Shown: in pieces, positions 23,225-33,591 of the stretch
Layout: each line of letters starts with the position of its first letter
Numbering within the stretch: the first letter of the stretch is position 1
Assembly: GCA_029298735.1 (NCBI GenBank)
Contig: JANSLP010000231.1
Coordinates: 1 to 53,841, forward strand
DNA length: 53,841 nucleotides
Reading direction: 5' to 3'
Origin: Ophiostoma sp. CBS 140.51
Lineage: Eukaryota > Ascomycota > Sordariomycetes > Ophiostomatales > Ophiostomataceae
The notes under the pieces: model-generated
Database searches by the model: none
What the model saw: the letters and a program-made list of their open reading frames with translations, nothing else
What the model was told of the DNA's origin: nothing
Translations under genes and position numbers: made by a program

Positions 23225-23241
23225 GCCAATTGGCGATCGCC
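23225..23241. repeat. Two overlapping 10-bp palindromes with inverted CCAAT
   Basis: GCCAATTGGC (23225-23234) overlaps GGCGATCGCC (23232-23241); both are perfect. The first puts a CCAAT core on each strand, the binding site type of the fungal Hap/CBC complex. It lies about 540 bp upstream of PER1. Confidence 0.5.
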
Positions 23242-23775
23242 GGAGAAAAGCTTAAACAGAGCTCTTCTCCCTTCCCACCATTTCCCAGGTTATTTTTCAG
23301 GGGAAAGGGAAGGAGCGGCACAGGGCGGGGCTCGCCACGTCCAGGAGACCCCAAAAATATACATTTTGGCGCGTCTTTTTTTATGGAGACCGCGAATGGC
23401 AATTAAAACGCAACCTTGGATGCTGGCAGGGTGCGTGCTTGCTTTCTCTTCTCTCCTTGTGTCGCTCCTTCTTCTTTTGCAACCACAATCAACTGCAACT
23501 GCAAACTGTAACTGTGAACTAGGGCAGAAGGGGACCATCGGCGCCCCTGGGGAATTTTGCTGGGGAATTCATCGGCACTTTTGATTCTTGTTTATCTCTC
23601 TTCTAACATCCACCTCCTTTATCACAAGTAAATCGAATCGCAACCACGACTCCAGCTCGACGGGTTCGCTCAGGAGACGACACGACGAGTTTGGTATTTC
23701 CCACGACAACTACCTCTAGCCCTCTTTCCCTTTCCGACCTCCTCAACTACAACAACAAGTAAAGGATAAGCAACG

Positions 23776-25017
23776 ATGCCATCAGTTTTGACGCGCGGGC
23801 TGCCGGCCAGCGCGTTCGTGCTGCTTGCAGTAGTCGTGGTTGTTCTGGCGATCTTGCCCGGCGTCGCGGCATCCGTCGGCGACCGGCTTCCAGAGTTCCG
23901 CGAATGCTTAGAGGCGTGTTGCGTCCCCTGATCAACTCTCTTGGCATAATATAGTAGCTAATTGTCCGTCCCAACAAACAGGTCTGCAAAGCCGAGAACT
24001 GCGGCCCGAATAAGCCAGCAACACCCATTCGTACGTCCCGAACGCCTCGGCCGACTCCAGTATAAATACATACGGAAGGAGGAACACACAATGAAACAAA
24101 GAGAAAACTAGAGGCTAACAGGTCCTCTCCAATCAACAGCTTTCCACCTCCGCCTCCTGCTCTGGGACTGCGCCAGCGAGTGCGATCAGACTTGCCAGCG
24201 TATCATCACTGGCCACCGCCTTGCCGCTGGTGTTAACGTCGTCCAGTTCCACGGCAAATGGCCCTTCTTCCGGCTTTTTGGCATCCAGGAGCCCGCGTCC
24301 GTCATCTTCTCCGTCGGCAACCTCTGGGCCCATGTGGCTGGTCTGCGCCGCTTGCGCCGTCTGGTGCCCGCAACCTACACCTTGCGGCCCTTTTACATTG
24401 GATTTGGCACCGTCGGTATGGCCTCGTGGATCTTCAGTTCCATCTTCCACACTCGCGACTTTACCCTGACCGAGCGTCTCGACTACTTTGCCGCCGGCGC
24501 CTCTGTGCTCTATGGCCTCTACTTTACCGTCATCCGCGTCTTCCGGCTGGACCGCCCGACGCGCGGATCGGTGCGCTCCGTGTGGACGGCTGTCTGTGTC
24601 TGTCTATACCTGGCGCACGTTGGGTTCCTGACGCTGATTCGCTGGGACTATGGCTACAACATGGCCGCCAATGTCGCCTGCGGCATCATCCAGAACGCGC
24701 TGTGGAGCTGGTTCTCGTACCGCGAGTGGACCCGCACACGGCGTTTCTGGGCAGTGTGGCCCGGTATTGCGGTGGCATGGGTGATGCTGGCCATGAGTCT
24801 GGAGATGTTTGACTTTTCGCCCATTTGGGGCGTCTTTGACGCGCACTCGCTGTGGCACCTGGGCACAATTGGCCCTACCATCCTGTGGTACAAGTATGTC
24901 AACTTGTGGTCGATAGTGTTCTTGGCTTTTTTTATTGCGGTGCTAACAATTATTCCTAGCTACCTGGTGCGCGATGCGCTCAACAACATTCCGGGCAAAG
25001 AGAGATTAAAAGACTAA
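23776..25017 (+). CDS. PER1: Per1-like GPI-anchor lipid-remodelling protein
   Basis: Four exons: 23776-23913, 23982-24030, 24140-24893 and 24960-25017, giving 332 aa. Per1/PGAP3 acts in the ER lumen and membrane as a GPI phospholipase A2, removing an acyl chain from GPI-anchored proteins. A signal peptide (about residues 1-32) precedes SVGDRLPEFRECLEVCKAENC, the Cys-rich luminal start of the family. Seven hydrophobic helices follow with CREST-superfamily residues: a Ser before FHTRD, and DAHSLWHLGT with the paired His. Intron 1 must use a GC donor (GAG|GCGTGT) with acceptor AAACAG; no GT donor keeps frame and the Cys block. Intron 2 is 109 nt (GTACGT...CAACAG). Intron 3 is 66 nt (GTATGT, GCTAAC, CCTAG), stop-free and a multiple of three; removing it gives ILWYNYLVRDA as expected. 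The gene is convergent with NUP159. Confidence 0.93.
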
Positions 25018-25490
25018 GTAGCTGCAAGAGCTACCGAGTTTCTAAAGAAAAGACATGAGAGTGTGAGCAGGATTGGAGTGGAGGCCCAAAAGCTTTGGAT
25101 GATACAATATCCAAATTACTACTGGAGGGACGATGATGTCCTTTAATGCGGTGCTATTAGTATTGCGCCGCAACTTGATTTTACCGCGTCTGTTTTGATT
25201 GCTTATTTTGGATACGGAACTGTACATTGGACTACTATTACTTACTACTACTAATAAGTCGGAGCATAGAATGATAATGAGAACAAAACATTAAAATACC
25301 TAGAATGCTGTCCTTTTTGAATTTCATAGTGCTACATATGACTTTGAATTATCCTCCTCTCTTCCCACGCTCCCCAGAAATCCCATTCAACTTGTGATCA
25401 TATCGTATATCTCGTACATGCCAATCTTTGTTGCATGCTCCACCGATTCTTGAGACACTTTACTCTGCTAATTTTATCCCAAAATCAAGC
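25018..25490. other. Convergent intergenic region PER1/NUP159
   Basis: 473 bp between two converging stop codons. It is moderately AT-rich, with no frame or structured RNA that I recognise; it presumably holds both 3' UTRs. Confidence 0.6.
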
Positions 25491-28400
25491 CTACTCGTCC
25501 ATGGGCATGTAGCGTGGACCCTCGGCCTGCTGAATCTTCTGTAGCCGGTCCAGCGTGCGCTGTCTGCCCGCCCGCTTCTGCCGCAGCTGGTCCTTCTCGA
25601 TATCCGTGTAGCCCGTTAGCTTTCTCCGCGTCGGCGTGCCCTGGGCTGAGAGGCCCGGTGACGAGAAGAGCACTGACGACCGCTGAGCTGACCGTGTAGC
25701 GCTGCCGGGTGCAAAGATGAGCGACGACCGCTTCTGGTGCTGCTGCGACTGGTGCTTCTGCGGCGTCGAGAACGGTGAGCCCTCGCGGCTGCGCGGGTTG
25801 AGGTTGAGCTTGCGGATCTGCGACTCCAGCACGTCGATATCGCCGCTGCGCTTCTCCGCCATCGCCGTCATACGTGCAATCGTGCGCATCACTGCGTCGA
25901 CTGTAGGCACCGGCGAGCCGCGTCCGTTGGCACCGTTCGATCCGGCGGCCGCCGCGGCCAGCGATGAGATCTTGGTCCGAAGCAGCACCAGCTGCTGCTC
26001 GGCTTCGACCAGGCGCTCCATGAACTTGGTGAATGTGCGGCGCAGATCGTTCTGCTGCGTAGCCTGCTCGGCGCTCAGCGGCAACGTGCGGGCGGCAGCC
26101 GCCTGGTCGGGGCTGGCCTGCGACTGGATGATGCGCACCATGTCGTCATGCATCACCTGGAGACGACTGGCATCTTTGAGCAGAGCCTCAGAGTCAGCAA
26201 GAATCTCGCTCTCGCCCTTGATACGCGACTGGCGAAGCTTTGTCGGGAGGTCTCTGCTGACAATGGCGCCAAGGGCATCCACATCGCACAGCAACCAGCC
26301 GTCAGCGTCGTCGAGATCCTCTTCCGTCTTACGGTCAACCTGCGAGTGGCCGCGGAGGAATGCATCAATGTTACGGCCGTTGAGCTTAAGCACCAGGACC
26401 ATGCGGTTGATGTCCCGGTATACTGCCTCCACCTGCGATGCCACAGTGTCACCACCCGAAATGTCTGAGTCGAGAATGTAGAGGCATTCAGCCAGCTGGC
26501 GCGTGGGAGCTAGCGGCTGGTCAAGCTCTCTGTCCATAACATCGTAGCTATCTTCCTGCACAAGCTCCTTAGCCTCGGCTGCAGCACGCGCCTCGTCTGC
26601 TTTGCGCTGCTCCTCAAGGTTGGAGTCGCGGGGCACCCGGCGGTTGGCAAAGAGGTTGCCACCACCACCAAGTCCTTGTGCTGCAGAGGGGGCCGCGGCT
26701 GGTTGGCGTCCCTGGCGGGATGAGTCACGCAGAAGCTGTGAGGCCATACCCGGGGCACTGAAAGACCGCTGAGAGTCTTCGCGGAAAAGGCGGCCACTGA
26801 CACCTGCCTGAGGCTTGGCCGGCGGCCGCTGCGGGCTCGGTGACCGAGGGCTTGTTTCCTGGTGCCGAGGCGCCCGCAGTGCTGGTTGCTGCTGTCCAAA
26901 GAGCTGGCCTCTTGGAGCTTCGACTTGGGTGAACACCGAGCTGGCGCCGGCGTCATTGGCACCGACAGTGGTGAATGAGCCGTGGGTAGTGAAGCTGGGG
27001 GTCTGGACAAAGCCCGTAGTAGAACGGCTCAGGTCCTTGCCCACATCCGTGCCGCTGCCCTCGTCATCCTCTTCATCATCCTCCTGGGGCTCCTCTTCCT
27101 CCTCACCCTCTTCATCCTCTCCATCCTCATCATCAAACTCTCCCTCGTCTTCTTCGGACTCGTCATCCTCAACTTCGTCCTCCTCCGATTCATCAGAAGA
27201 CGGAGGTGGCTTCAGATTGGCAAAAGGGTTGTTCACACCAATATCGTTCTTCATGGTTGAGGGAGACGAGAAAATGGACTTAGAGTTTTCAAACGCCGTC
27301 GACGACTTGAAGTTGCTGAACAAGTTAGAAGTGCCCGCTGCCGGCTTGTCAGTCTTGGGTGCATCCTTGGCCTTGTTGAGACTGCTGCTGAACAGGTTGG
27401 AGGTACCGGCGGGCGGCTTCTCGGTTTTGGGCTCTGCCTTGGCCTTGCTAGCAGTAAATGGATCCGGGGGAAGCGGTGCATCTTCGGGGATCCCCGCTGC
27501 AGGCTTCGCCGCTTCGGTCTTTGCCTTTGGCTTAGTAAACGGATCCGGAGGCAGAGGAGGCTCGGCCGAATCCTTCGCCTTTGCCTTGGCGGAGAAGGGA
27601 TTGGGAGGCAAGGGTGGCAGCGGGGGCTCGGCCGGGCTGCTGGACTTCGTGGTCTTGGAGGAGAACGGGTTGGGCGGCAGTGGCGGCAGGGGGGCGTCTT
27701 CTTCTTCTACAGCTTTGTTAGACGGAAATTCGTTGACCTGAGCGGGGGGAGACTGTGCAGGTTGTATGGACTGGATAGAGGAAGCGCCAGAGGAAGACGA
27801 TGAGTCCCCAAGTGGATAAGGGTCCTTACTGATGGTATCGGGTGGCAGAGGTGCGTTTTGTTCTGGCTGCTGCTTGTTTTCGGCTCCCTGGGCAGCCTCA
27901 ACTTCCTTGGTCGCGTTGGCCTTATTATCGTCTTCTCTCCTGGAGTCCTGTGCAGGCTTAGTGAAGCCGCTGAACAGCCCATTTCCAGAAGAGGGTTGAC
28001 TAGAGGGCAGACTAAAGAGGCCACCGCTAGGAGCACCCGTTCCAGAAGGCTTGCCGAACAACGATGGGGTAGTGCCAGAAGGTTTGTCGAAGATGGAGCC
28101 CCCGGTAGACGAGCCTTCGGCTGGCTTGCTGAAAATGGATGGAGCAGCGGTCGATGTCGTTCCCGAAGGCTTGCCAAAGATGGATGTCGTACCGGAACCG
28201 GTGCCCGTTGTCGACCCCGAGGGCTTACCAAACAGAGATGTCGTACCCGTCGTGCCAGTAGTCGTACCAGTAGAGGGCTTTCCGAAAAGAGACGTTGGCG
28301 CAGGGCTGTCACTACTCGTGACGGGGCTAAAGAAGCGTGATCCCGCAGGTGCCGGGGTCGTTGTCGGTGTTGTTGACTCAAAGAGGCCAGCTGCGGGCTT

Positions 28401-30741
28401 GGCCTCAGTTGCTGCCGGGGTCGGGGCTGACGGCGTCGGAGCGTCCATGTCCTCGTCCTTCTCGGCTGACGTCTTCTTTGCCGTATCAGTTAATGACAGG
28501 CCAAAGCCGCTGCCGAAAAGATTGCCACTCTTCTGGGGTGTCTTCTCGTTGTCGTTGGCGGTGGCCGGGTCTGCCTTGAAAGTGGTGCCGAGGACGAAGG
28601 GGGACGAGCCAAATGCTGACGACCCGGTTGTCCCGCCCGCCTTCTCTGCCGGGGCCCCGAAGACACTGGGCTTGCTCTCGGTGCTCGGGGCACCAAAGGC
28701 GCTGGCGGAAACGGTGCTGCCAAACGCTGGCGTCTTGTTATCGGACGATGAGGACGCAAAGATGCTTCCACCGCCGGATGTTCCTGCGCTAAGAGATGCA
28801 AAGCCGGTTTGGCTGGTAGCGCCAAACGCACCAAAGGGACTGGCAGTAGCCGGCTTATTAGAAGAGGCAGCGGCACTGCCAAATGGCGACGCACTGCTCT
28901 TGCTGGCAAAGGCAGAGAAGGCACTACTGGAGGGCGCGGCGGTCGCTGCGGGCGCAGAGCCAAAGCTGGACTGACCAAAAGCCGGGCTACTGGAGGCAGC
29001 AGCGCCCCATGGAGAGGCTTTTGCGCCGAGGCCAGACTGCGCACCGAAGGCCGAGCTGCCCAAGGTCGATGGCGCGCCAAAGGCGGGTGCCCGCACCGGC
29101 GATGCGGCAGCGGCACCACCGGCAGGTTGGCCCCAGGGAGACGTGGTGGATCCCAGCGCCGAGGCTCCACCAAAAGCAGGCGCAGGGCTCGCCGGCGTAG
29201 CGCTCGTGCCAAAGGCCGGTGCTGACGGTTTGGGCGAGGAGAAAGCAGCAGTAGTGGGAGTGGTCGCGGTGGCGGCAGGAGCAGTTTCGCCACCAGCTGC
29301 AATCAGACCAGGGTACGTCGTTCCTTCGCGGATGGACTCGTTGTAGACAATCCACCAAGTGACGAGGACACCCTCGTTGTTGAGCACCCAGAGACCCGGA
29401 AGTGGGCCAGGGGACTCATCCATCTCATCCGTGGGAATTGGCTTATGGACCTTCTCTGTGCTAGACAGGTCGAGAGCCGTACCGACCGGGAACGTGTCAT
29501 TATAGTCGGCGGACATTGGCAGCTGCGCACGTCTCGAGTCATCTGCGAGTTCGGTCGTTGTGAAGACACCGGTGATCTTCTCAGCTGAGGCATTCGAAGC
29601 CAGTGGTGACTTGGACCGGGTGAGCAGGCCAATATTCTCGACGGCCGTTGAGGAGACGAGAAGAAGATCCTGGAGATTTGGTGGGAAGTCACGCAGACGG
29701 AGAATGGTATGGTAGGGCGTCTTGTCACCAAAGGGCTCGACAGGGTCGTTGAGCTTCTGGTACGTAAAGCTGGGTCCGCTGCCAGTTTTGCTGCGTGTGA
29801 TAAGATGGTAGGCAGACGGGTCGCCTGGTGTCGTCGGGTTGTGTACGACGAGGAAGACGTCGTTTTCGAGCCACGCAATGGACGTGACGTAGTAGTCACC
29901 TAGCTGTGGTGGCTTGGGAATATGTGCCTTTTCCTGGCCATCGGGAGTCATTTGGTAGACCGAGCCATCGGCGCAGCCGGCAACAAGCTGCTTGCCCCTA
30001 CTACTCCATGCGGCACAGCTCACCTGCGAGCGCAGGACGGGCTGGCCACTGGGACCGTTGAGCAGGGAGCGTTGCTTGAGGTCGGCCATGAGTAGGTTGC
30101 CATTGGCCGTGACCAGTGCACAGAGCTCAGCCTTATCCGCCATGGGGTTGACAATGAGGGAACGCAGTGTCTCGCCGTTGGTCGAGAGTTCAAAGGCAGA
30201 TTGTGTGCTGCCGCTCTGTGCCGTTGCTTGGACATCGTAAACGGCCAAGCCACCGCCAGTTTCTGCCGAAAGAATAAGGTAGGTATCGTCGGCGGTGAAT
30301 GCAAGCTGTGACACGCGCATCGGCATGGGGATCTTGAACTGGGGCTCAAAGGGTCGGATGTCGTTGTCGTCGCCACCGCTGCCCTCGGCCGTGATGGCCT
30401 TCCGTACGGAGTCGGTAGTCGCGACATGCACGGCGTCGGGGCCCGCAGCCGCAACGAGGCCCTTGCGTGAGGCGATGCTGATGAGGGAGGCGGTCGGTAA
30501 TGGAGGCTCGGCCCATTTGGTGACAAACTGAAGCTTGGTCTCGCCAGCAAGATTAAGGAAGCCGATGCCCTGAATGTGTTAGCAAAACAGTTTCAACATC
30601 ACAACCCCACAGATATTTCATCTAGTAGATACTCACCTCAGTCTGGATCAGCTCAAGATCCTGGCCCTGCGTCGTCGGTCCACCGCCGCCGGCACCAGCC
30701 CCGGCGCCTCCTCCGAGGCTACCAAAGTTGCTGAAGGCCAT
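25491..30741 (-). CDS. NUP159: Nucleoporin Nup159 (NUP214 homologue)
   Basis: Two exons, 30741-30637 and 30569-25491, 1727 aa; the intron has a GTGAGT donor, GCTAAC branch and TTCAG acceptor and is in phase 0. Nup159 sits on the cytoplasmic face of the nuclear pore and stimulates mRNA export with Dbp5 and Gle1. Residues about 30-460 form the N-terminal beta-propeller (GETKLQFVTKWAEPPL start, many WD-like repeats). About 470-906 are FG repeats: PAFG/SAFG/SPFG first, then an SLFGKPSG/SIFGKPSG series. About 987-1082 contain repeated PLPPLPPNPF and PLPPDPF units. About 1159-1207 is a strongly acidic Glu/Asp run. A single clear QT motif (GFVQTPSF) follows, the type bound by dynein light chain. The C-terminal part, about 1366-1720, is helical and coiled-coil-like, ending in basic QKRAGRQRTLDRLQ; it should pair with Nup82/Nsp1. 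Divergent from PUP1. Confidence 0.95.
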
Positions 30742-31212
30742 CTGAAGCCGCACCCTGGTCGCTGGATAGCCACCCAGAAACGCAGTGGAGGGACCTTGTG
30801 GAGAGGGAGGCAGCTTCGGTCTTGTCGATGTTGTGGGTGGATGTGCTGTCGCCGATCAGAGCCGCCGTGTGTGTCAAACTTGAGCTCTGCGTGACACTAA
30901 GTTGTGATGGTTTTGGTCGCGAAGCAGAGAAAAGCTCTACTTTGCTGAAAAAGGGGCAACTGGATAAAAGGAAGGAGCGAAGATAATGAATGCAGTCGCT
31001 CTTCCGTATGAAATCCGCTGGAGGGGAGGGTGACTGCCGAATGAGGAGCTGTTGTGATGGGCGCCTTTCTCTTTGTCTCCTGTCGTGCCTGCCCTTTTTT
31101 GCTTGTATGTCAACTTTTTTTAGTGAAGACGCGGTGCCGCGACGACCAGTCAGCAGTCCAGGCAAGCTTGGGCGCTTTGGCCACCCAAATTCACTGGGCC
31201 GCCAGTCATGGT

Positions 31213-31218
31213 CACGTG
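31213..31218. promoter_or_regulatory. CACGTG E-box
   Basis: Perfect palindromic CACGTG in the context GGTCACGTGCAG, the core bound by basic helix-loop-helix factors such as Cbf1-type proteins. It lies about 490 bp from PUP1 and 470 bp from NUP159. Confidence 0.4.
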
Positions 31219-31266
31219 CAGAAGCTCGGAATTAGCTTCCCCAAGTGGGTCATCAGCTATAAGCAG

Positions 31267-31271
31267 CCAAT
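31267..31271 (+). promoter_or_regulatory. CCAAT box
   Basis: AGCCAATCACC matches the fungal CCAAT-binding complex consensus and follows TATAAG (31258-31263) directly. It is about 435 bp upstream of the PUP1 ATG. Confidence 0.35.
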
Positions 31272-31704
31272 CACCGGGCTGGAGTGCCTTGCTGCTGCCA
31301 ACAGCTTGAGACGCGCCTTTGCCCCTTTGCCTGGAGTACAGCAGGTTGGAAGGCAGCTTTTTAGCCTCGTCATCCGCAGCAGTAGGCAAAGGCACAGTGA
31401 ACGCAGCCAGACTGACAGAGCACCACCACCAAACCATCATCACCAACCATCTCCCCAACGCACCACCACCATCACCCCCCATCGATCATATTCGACCCAC
31501 GATCAATCGCAAACGTCGATTATACTTCGAATTGATAAGCTTTTGATAGAGCTTCCATCGTTATCGCCGCTGCCACCGCTTTCGAAGCAACATCCTCGAC
31601 AACAACATCCAGGCGATTGTCCATCGGGTTGCCTTTCGCATCTAGACGGAACCTCTATCCATTGATACCACCACCCTCTCACATCCCCAACCTCATTCGC
31701 GACC

Positions 31705-32610
31705 ATGCCCGGTTTCGATTTCTCCAACTACAACCGCAATGCGGCGCTGCATGCCCGCGGCGTGCCCCTGCCGAAGGCGACAAGCACAGGTACAACGATT
31801 GTCGGTTGTATCTTTGACGGCGGTGTTGTGGTGAGTTTGCGCCCTACTAACAGCCCATCTTGGTCTAGATTCAAGTACAAACATGTTGATTTTTCTTCTT
31901 CTTAGATTGCTGCCGATACCCGTGCCACGTCCGGCCCCATTGTTGCCGACAAGAACTGCGAGAAGCTGCATTACATAGCTCCCCAGATTTGGTGTGCCGG
32001 TGCCGGTACTGCGGCCGATACCGAGTTCACCACCGCCATCATCTCATCTCAGCTCGAGCTGCACTCCTTGTCGACCGGCCGCAAGCCCCGTGTCGTCACC
32101 TGCATGACCATGCTCAAGCAGCACCTGTTCCGGTACCAAGGCCATATTGGCGCCTACCTTGTCGTGGCCGGTGTCGACCCCACGGGCGTCCACCTGTTCA
32201 CCGTCCACGCACATGGTAGCACAGACAAGCTGCCGTACGTGACGATGGGCTCCGGTTCGCTGGCGGCCATGTCCGTATTCGAGACCAAGTGGAAGCCGCA
32301 GGCGCTGACGCGCGACGAGGCTGTGGAGCTGTGCAGCGAGGCCATTAAGGCCGGTATCTTCAACGATCTGGGCTCTGGCAGCAACGTCGACGTTGCGGTG
32401 ATTACGAAGGACAAGACGACACTGCTGCGCAACTACATCCGCCCCAACGAGCGGGTGCCCAAGCTGCGCAACTACGTCTTCCCCCGGGGCACGACGGCCG
32501 TTCTCAACGAGAAGATCACGATCCGCAAGGAGGACATGGGCAACTTCGTTACTGTCCACGACCTGCCGGAACAGAGCGAGGAGATTGAGTCGATGGAGGT
32601 CGACCCATGA
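31705..32610 (+). CDS. PUP1: 20S proteasome beta-2 subunit (trypsin-like activity)
   Basis: Two exons, 31705-31830 and 31906-32610, 276 aa. The 75-nt intron (GTGAGT donor, CTAAC-like branch, CTTCTTAG acceptor) ends in an in-frame TAG, so retention would truncate the protein. Pup1 is the beta-2 core-particle subunit, made as a proprotein. Residues 1-29 form the propeptide, and cleavage before Thr30 (G|TTIVG) exposes the catalytic N-terminal threonine. Asp46 and Lys62 correspond to mature Asp17 and Lys33 of the active site, and SGSNVDVAVI and RNY motifs near the C-terminus are as in orthologues. The C-terminal arm is present (PEQSEEIESMEVDP). Length and motifs are fully typical. Confidence 0.96.
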
Positions 32611-33591
32611 AGGAGAGGCAGTATTAGAGAAGAAAGAGTGACGGAAAAAACATGAAAGATTTCATTGCGTGGATAGGCATCCAGGCGTGAAGGTGTATTA
32701 AAGAAGCAAAGAGTATCATTATCAGATCAGACAACGGCTGGCGTGACTCTTTCTTAATATTACGACCACAACGTTACCAGATGCGTAATCCAGTGTATTA
32801 CCAAATTTTAATCAGTTATTAAATAAAATTATAACGGTAAAGCAAATGTGAAGTGTCAATGAAACGTTATTTAACGAGTGGGCTATATTGCAAGATTGTG
32901 GCTTGTGAGACTGTCACTAATGTTAAACCCTTTAAGAACATAAAGGTTGCATGATGTAATCTTCGTTACTGCGAGGCAGGGAGGCACCAAGATTCTACTA
33001 TGGGCCCAGGAGCTTTACCAGGGACGCATTATGGAAGATAGAACAAAGGCCGTCTGTCGAAACGACAGCGGCATCATATAATTGAATTGAAGATACAGAA
33101 CGAAGGAGCAGATGCGAATATCTGGCCCCCTTGAGATCCCGCCAAACACGGTATATGAACAGGAGTCAGTAGGCATATATCTTTTTTTGGGTCGCACAGC
33201 ATAGGCACGCCTCAAAAGGTAGAAAAGAGAACTAGAACTAAACAATAAAATAGTACGCCCATGCGTCTGGTGTAGTAAATTGGGGGTTGGAAATGAGAGG
33301 CAGAAATGAAGATGAGGGAAGCTAGACATCCCCTGTAGATAATTAACTCCTGTCCATGAAACAAAATATATGAGATGGAAAAAAAGGGTTGGCGAAAAAT
33401 AATGGTAGATCGCAAATAAGAGTTGCAACATAATGGTCGTCTTAAAATCATGACTGATGAAGGTGGAAGATGAAAATAAAGAGGAGAAAGGGGTATGAAA
33501 AAAGTGTTTGTTGAAGAAGAGAAAAAGCGAGTGTGAAAGAAGCGAATATGTGGTGTCTGGAAGGTGGTCCTGTGAACCAACTAGACAGGTC
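32611..33591. other. Convergent intergenic region PUP1/nif1
   Basis: 981 bp, AT-rich, especially 32740-32960 and 33230-33530. No family-like frame; reading frames on the minus strand (up to about 245 codons) are Ser/Phe/Leu-rich artefacts of T-rich sequence. It probably holds both 3' UTRs. Confidence 0.6.

Larger units (their letters stand above)
22191..23775. other. Intergenic region: 3' end of one gene, promoter and leader of PER1
   Basis: 22191-23060 is T-rich and without recognisable coding sequence; its first part is the 3' UTR of the gene ending at 22190. 23145-23775 looks like the PER1 promoter: a TATATAA at 23147-23153, overlapping palindromes at 23225-23241, then C/T-rich leader sequence into the PER1 ATG at 23776. 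Confidence 0.55.
30742..31704. promoter_or_regulatory. Divergent promoter shared by NUP159 and PUP1
   Basis: 963 bp between two outward-facing ATGs. It contains a CACGTG E-box, a TATAAG and a CCAAT box clustered at 31213-31271, and a CA/ACC-rich stretch (31427-31490) in the PUP1 leader. I did not find an exact GGTGGCAAA proteasome control element; TTTGGCCACC near 31178 is one base off its reverse complement. Confidence 0.55.

Noticed and set aside
26815..28974. Long + strand frames with poly-Ser and Gly/Val runs
   Set aside because: They are antisense to the acidic and FG regions of NUP159; the poly-Ser run is the complement of GAG/GAT acidic codons.
31175..31186. TTTGGCCACC as a proteasome control element (reverse GGTGGCAAA)
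   Set aside because: It has an extra G compared with the consensus, and filamentous fungi may use other motifs; not strong enough to annotate.
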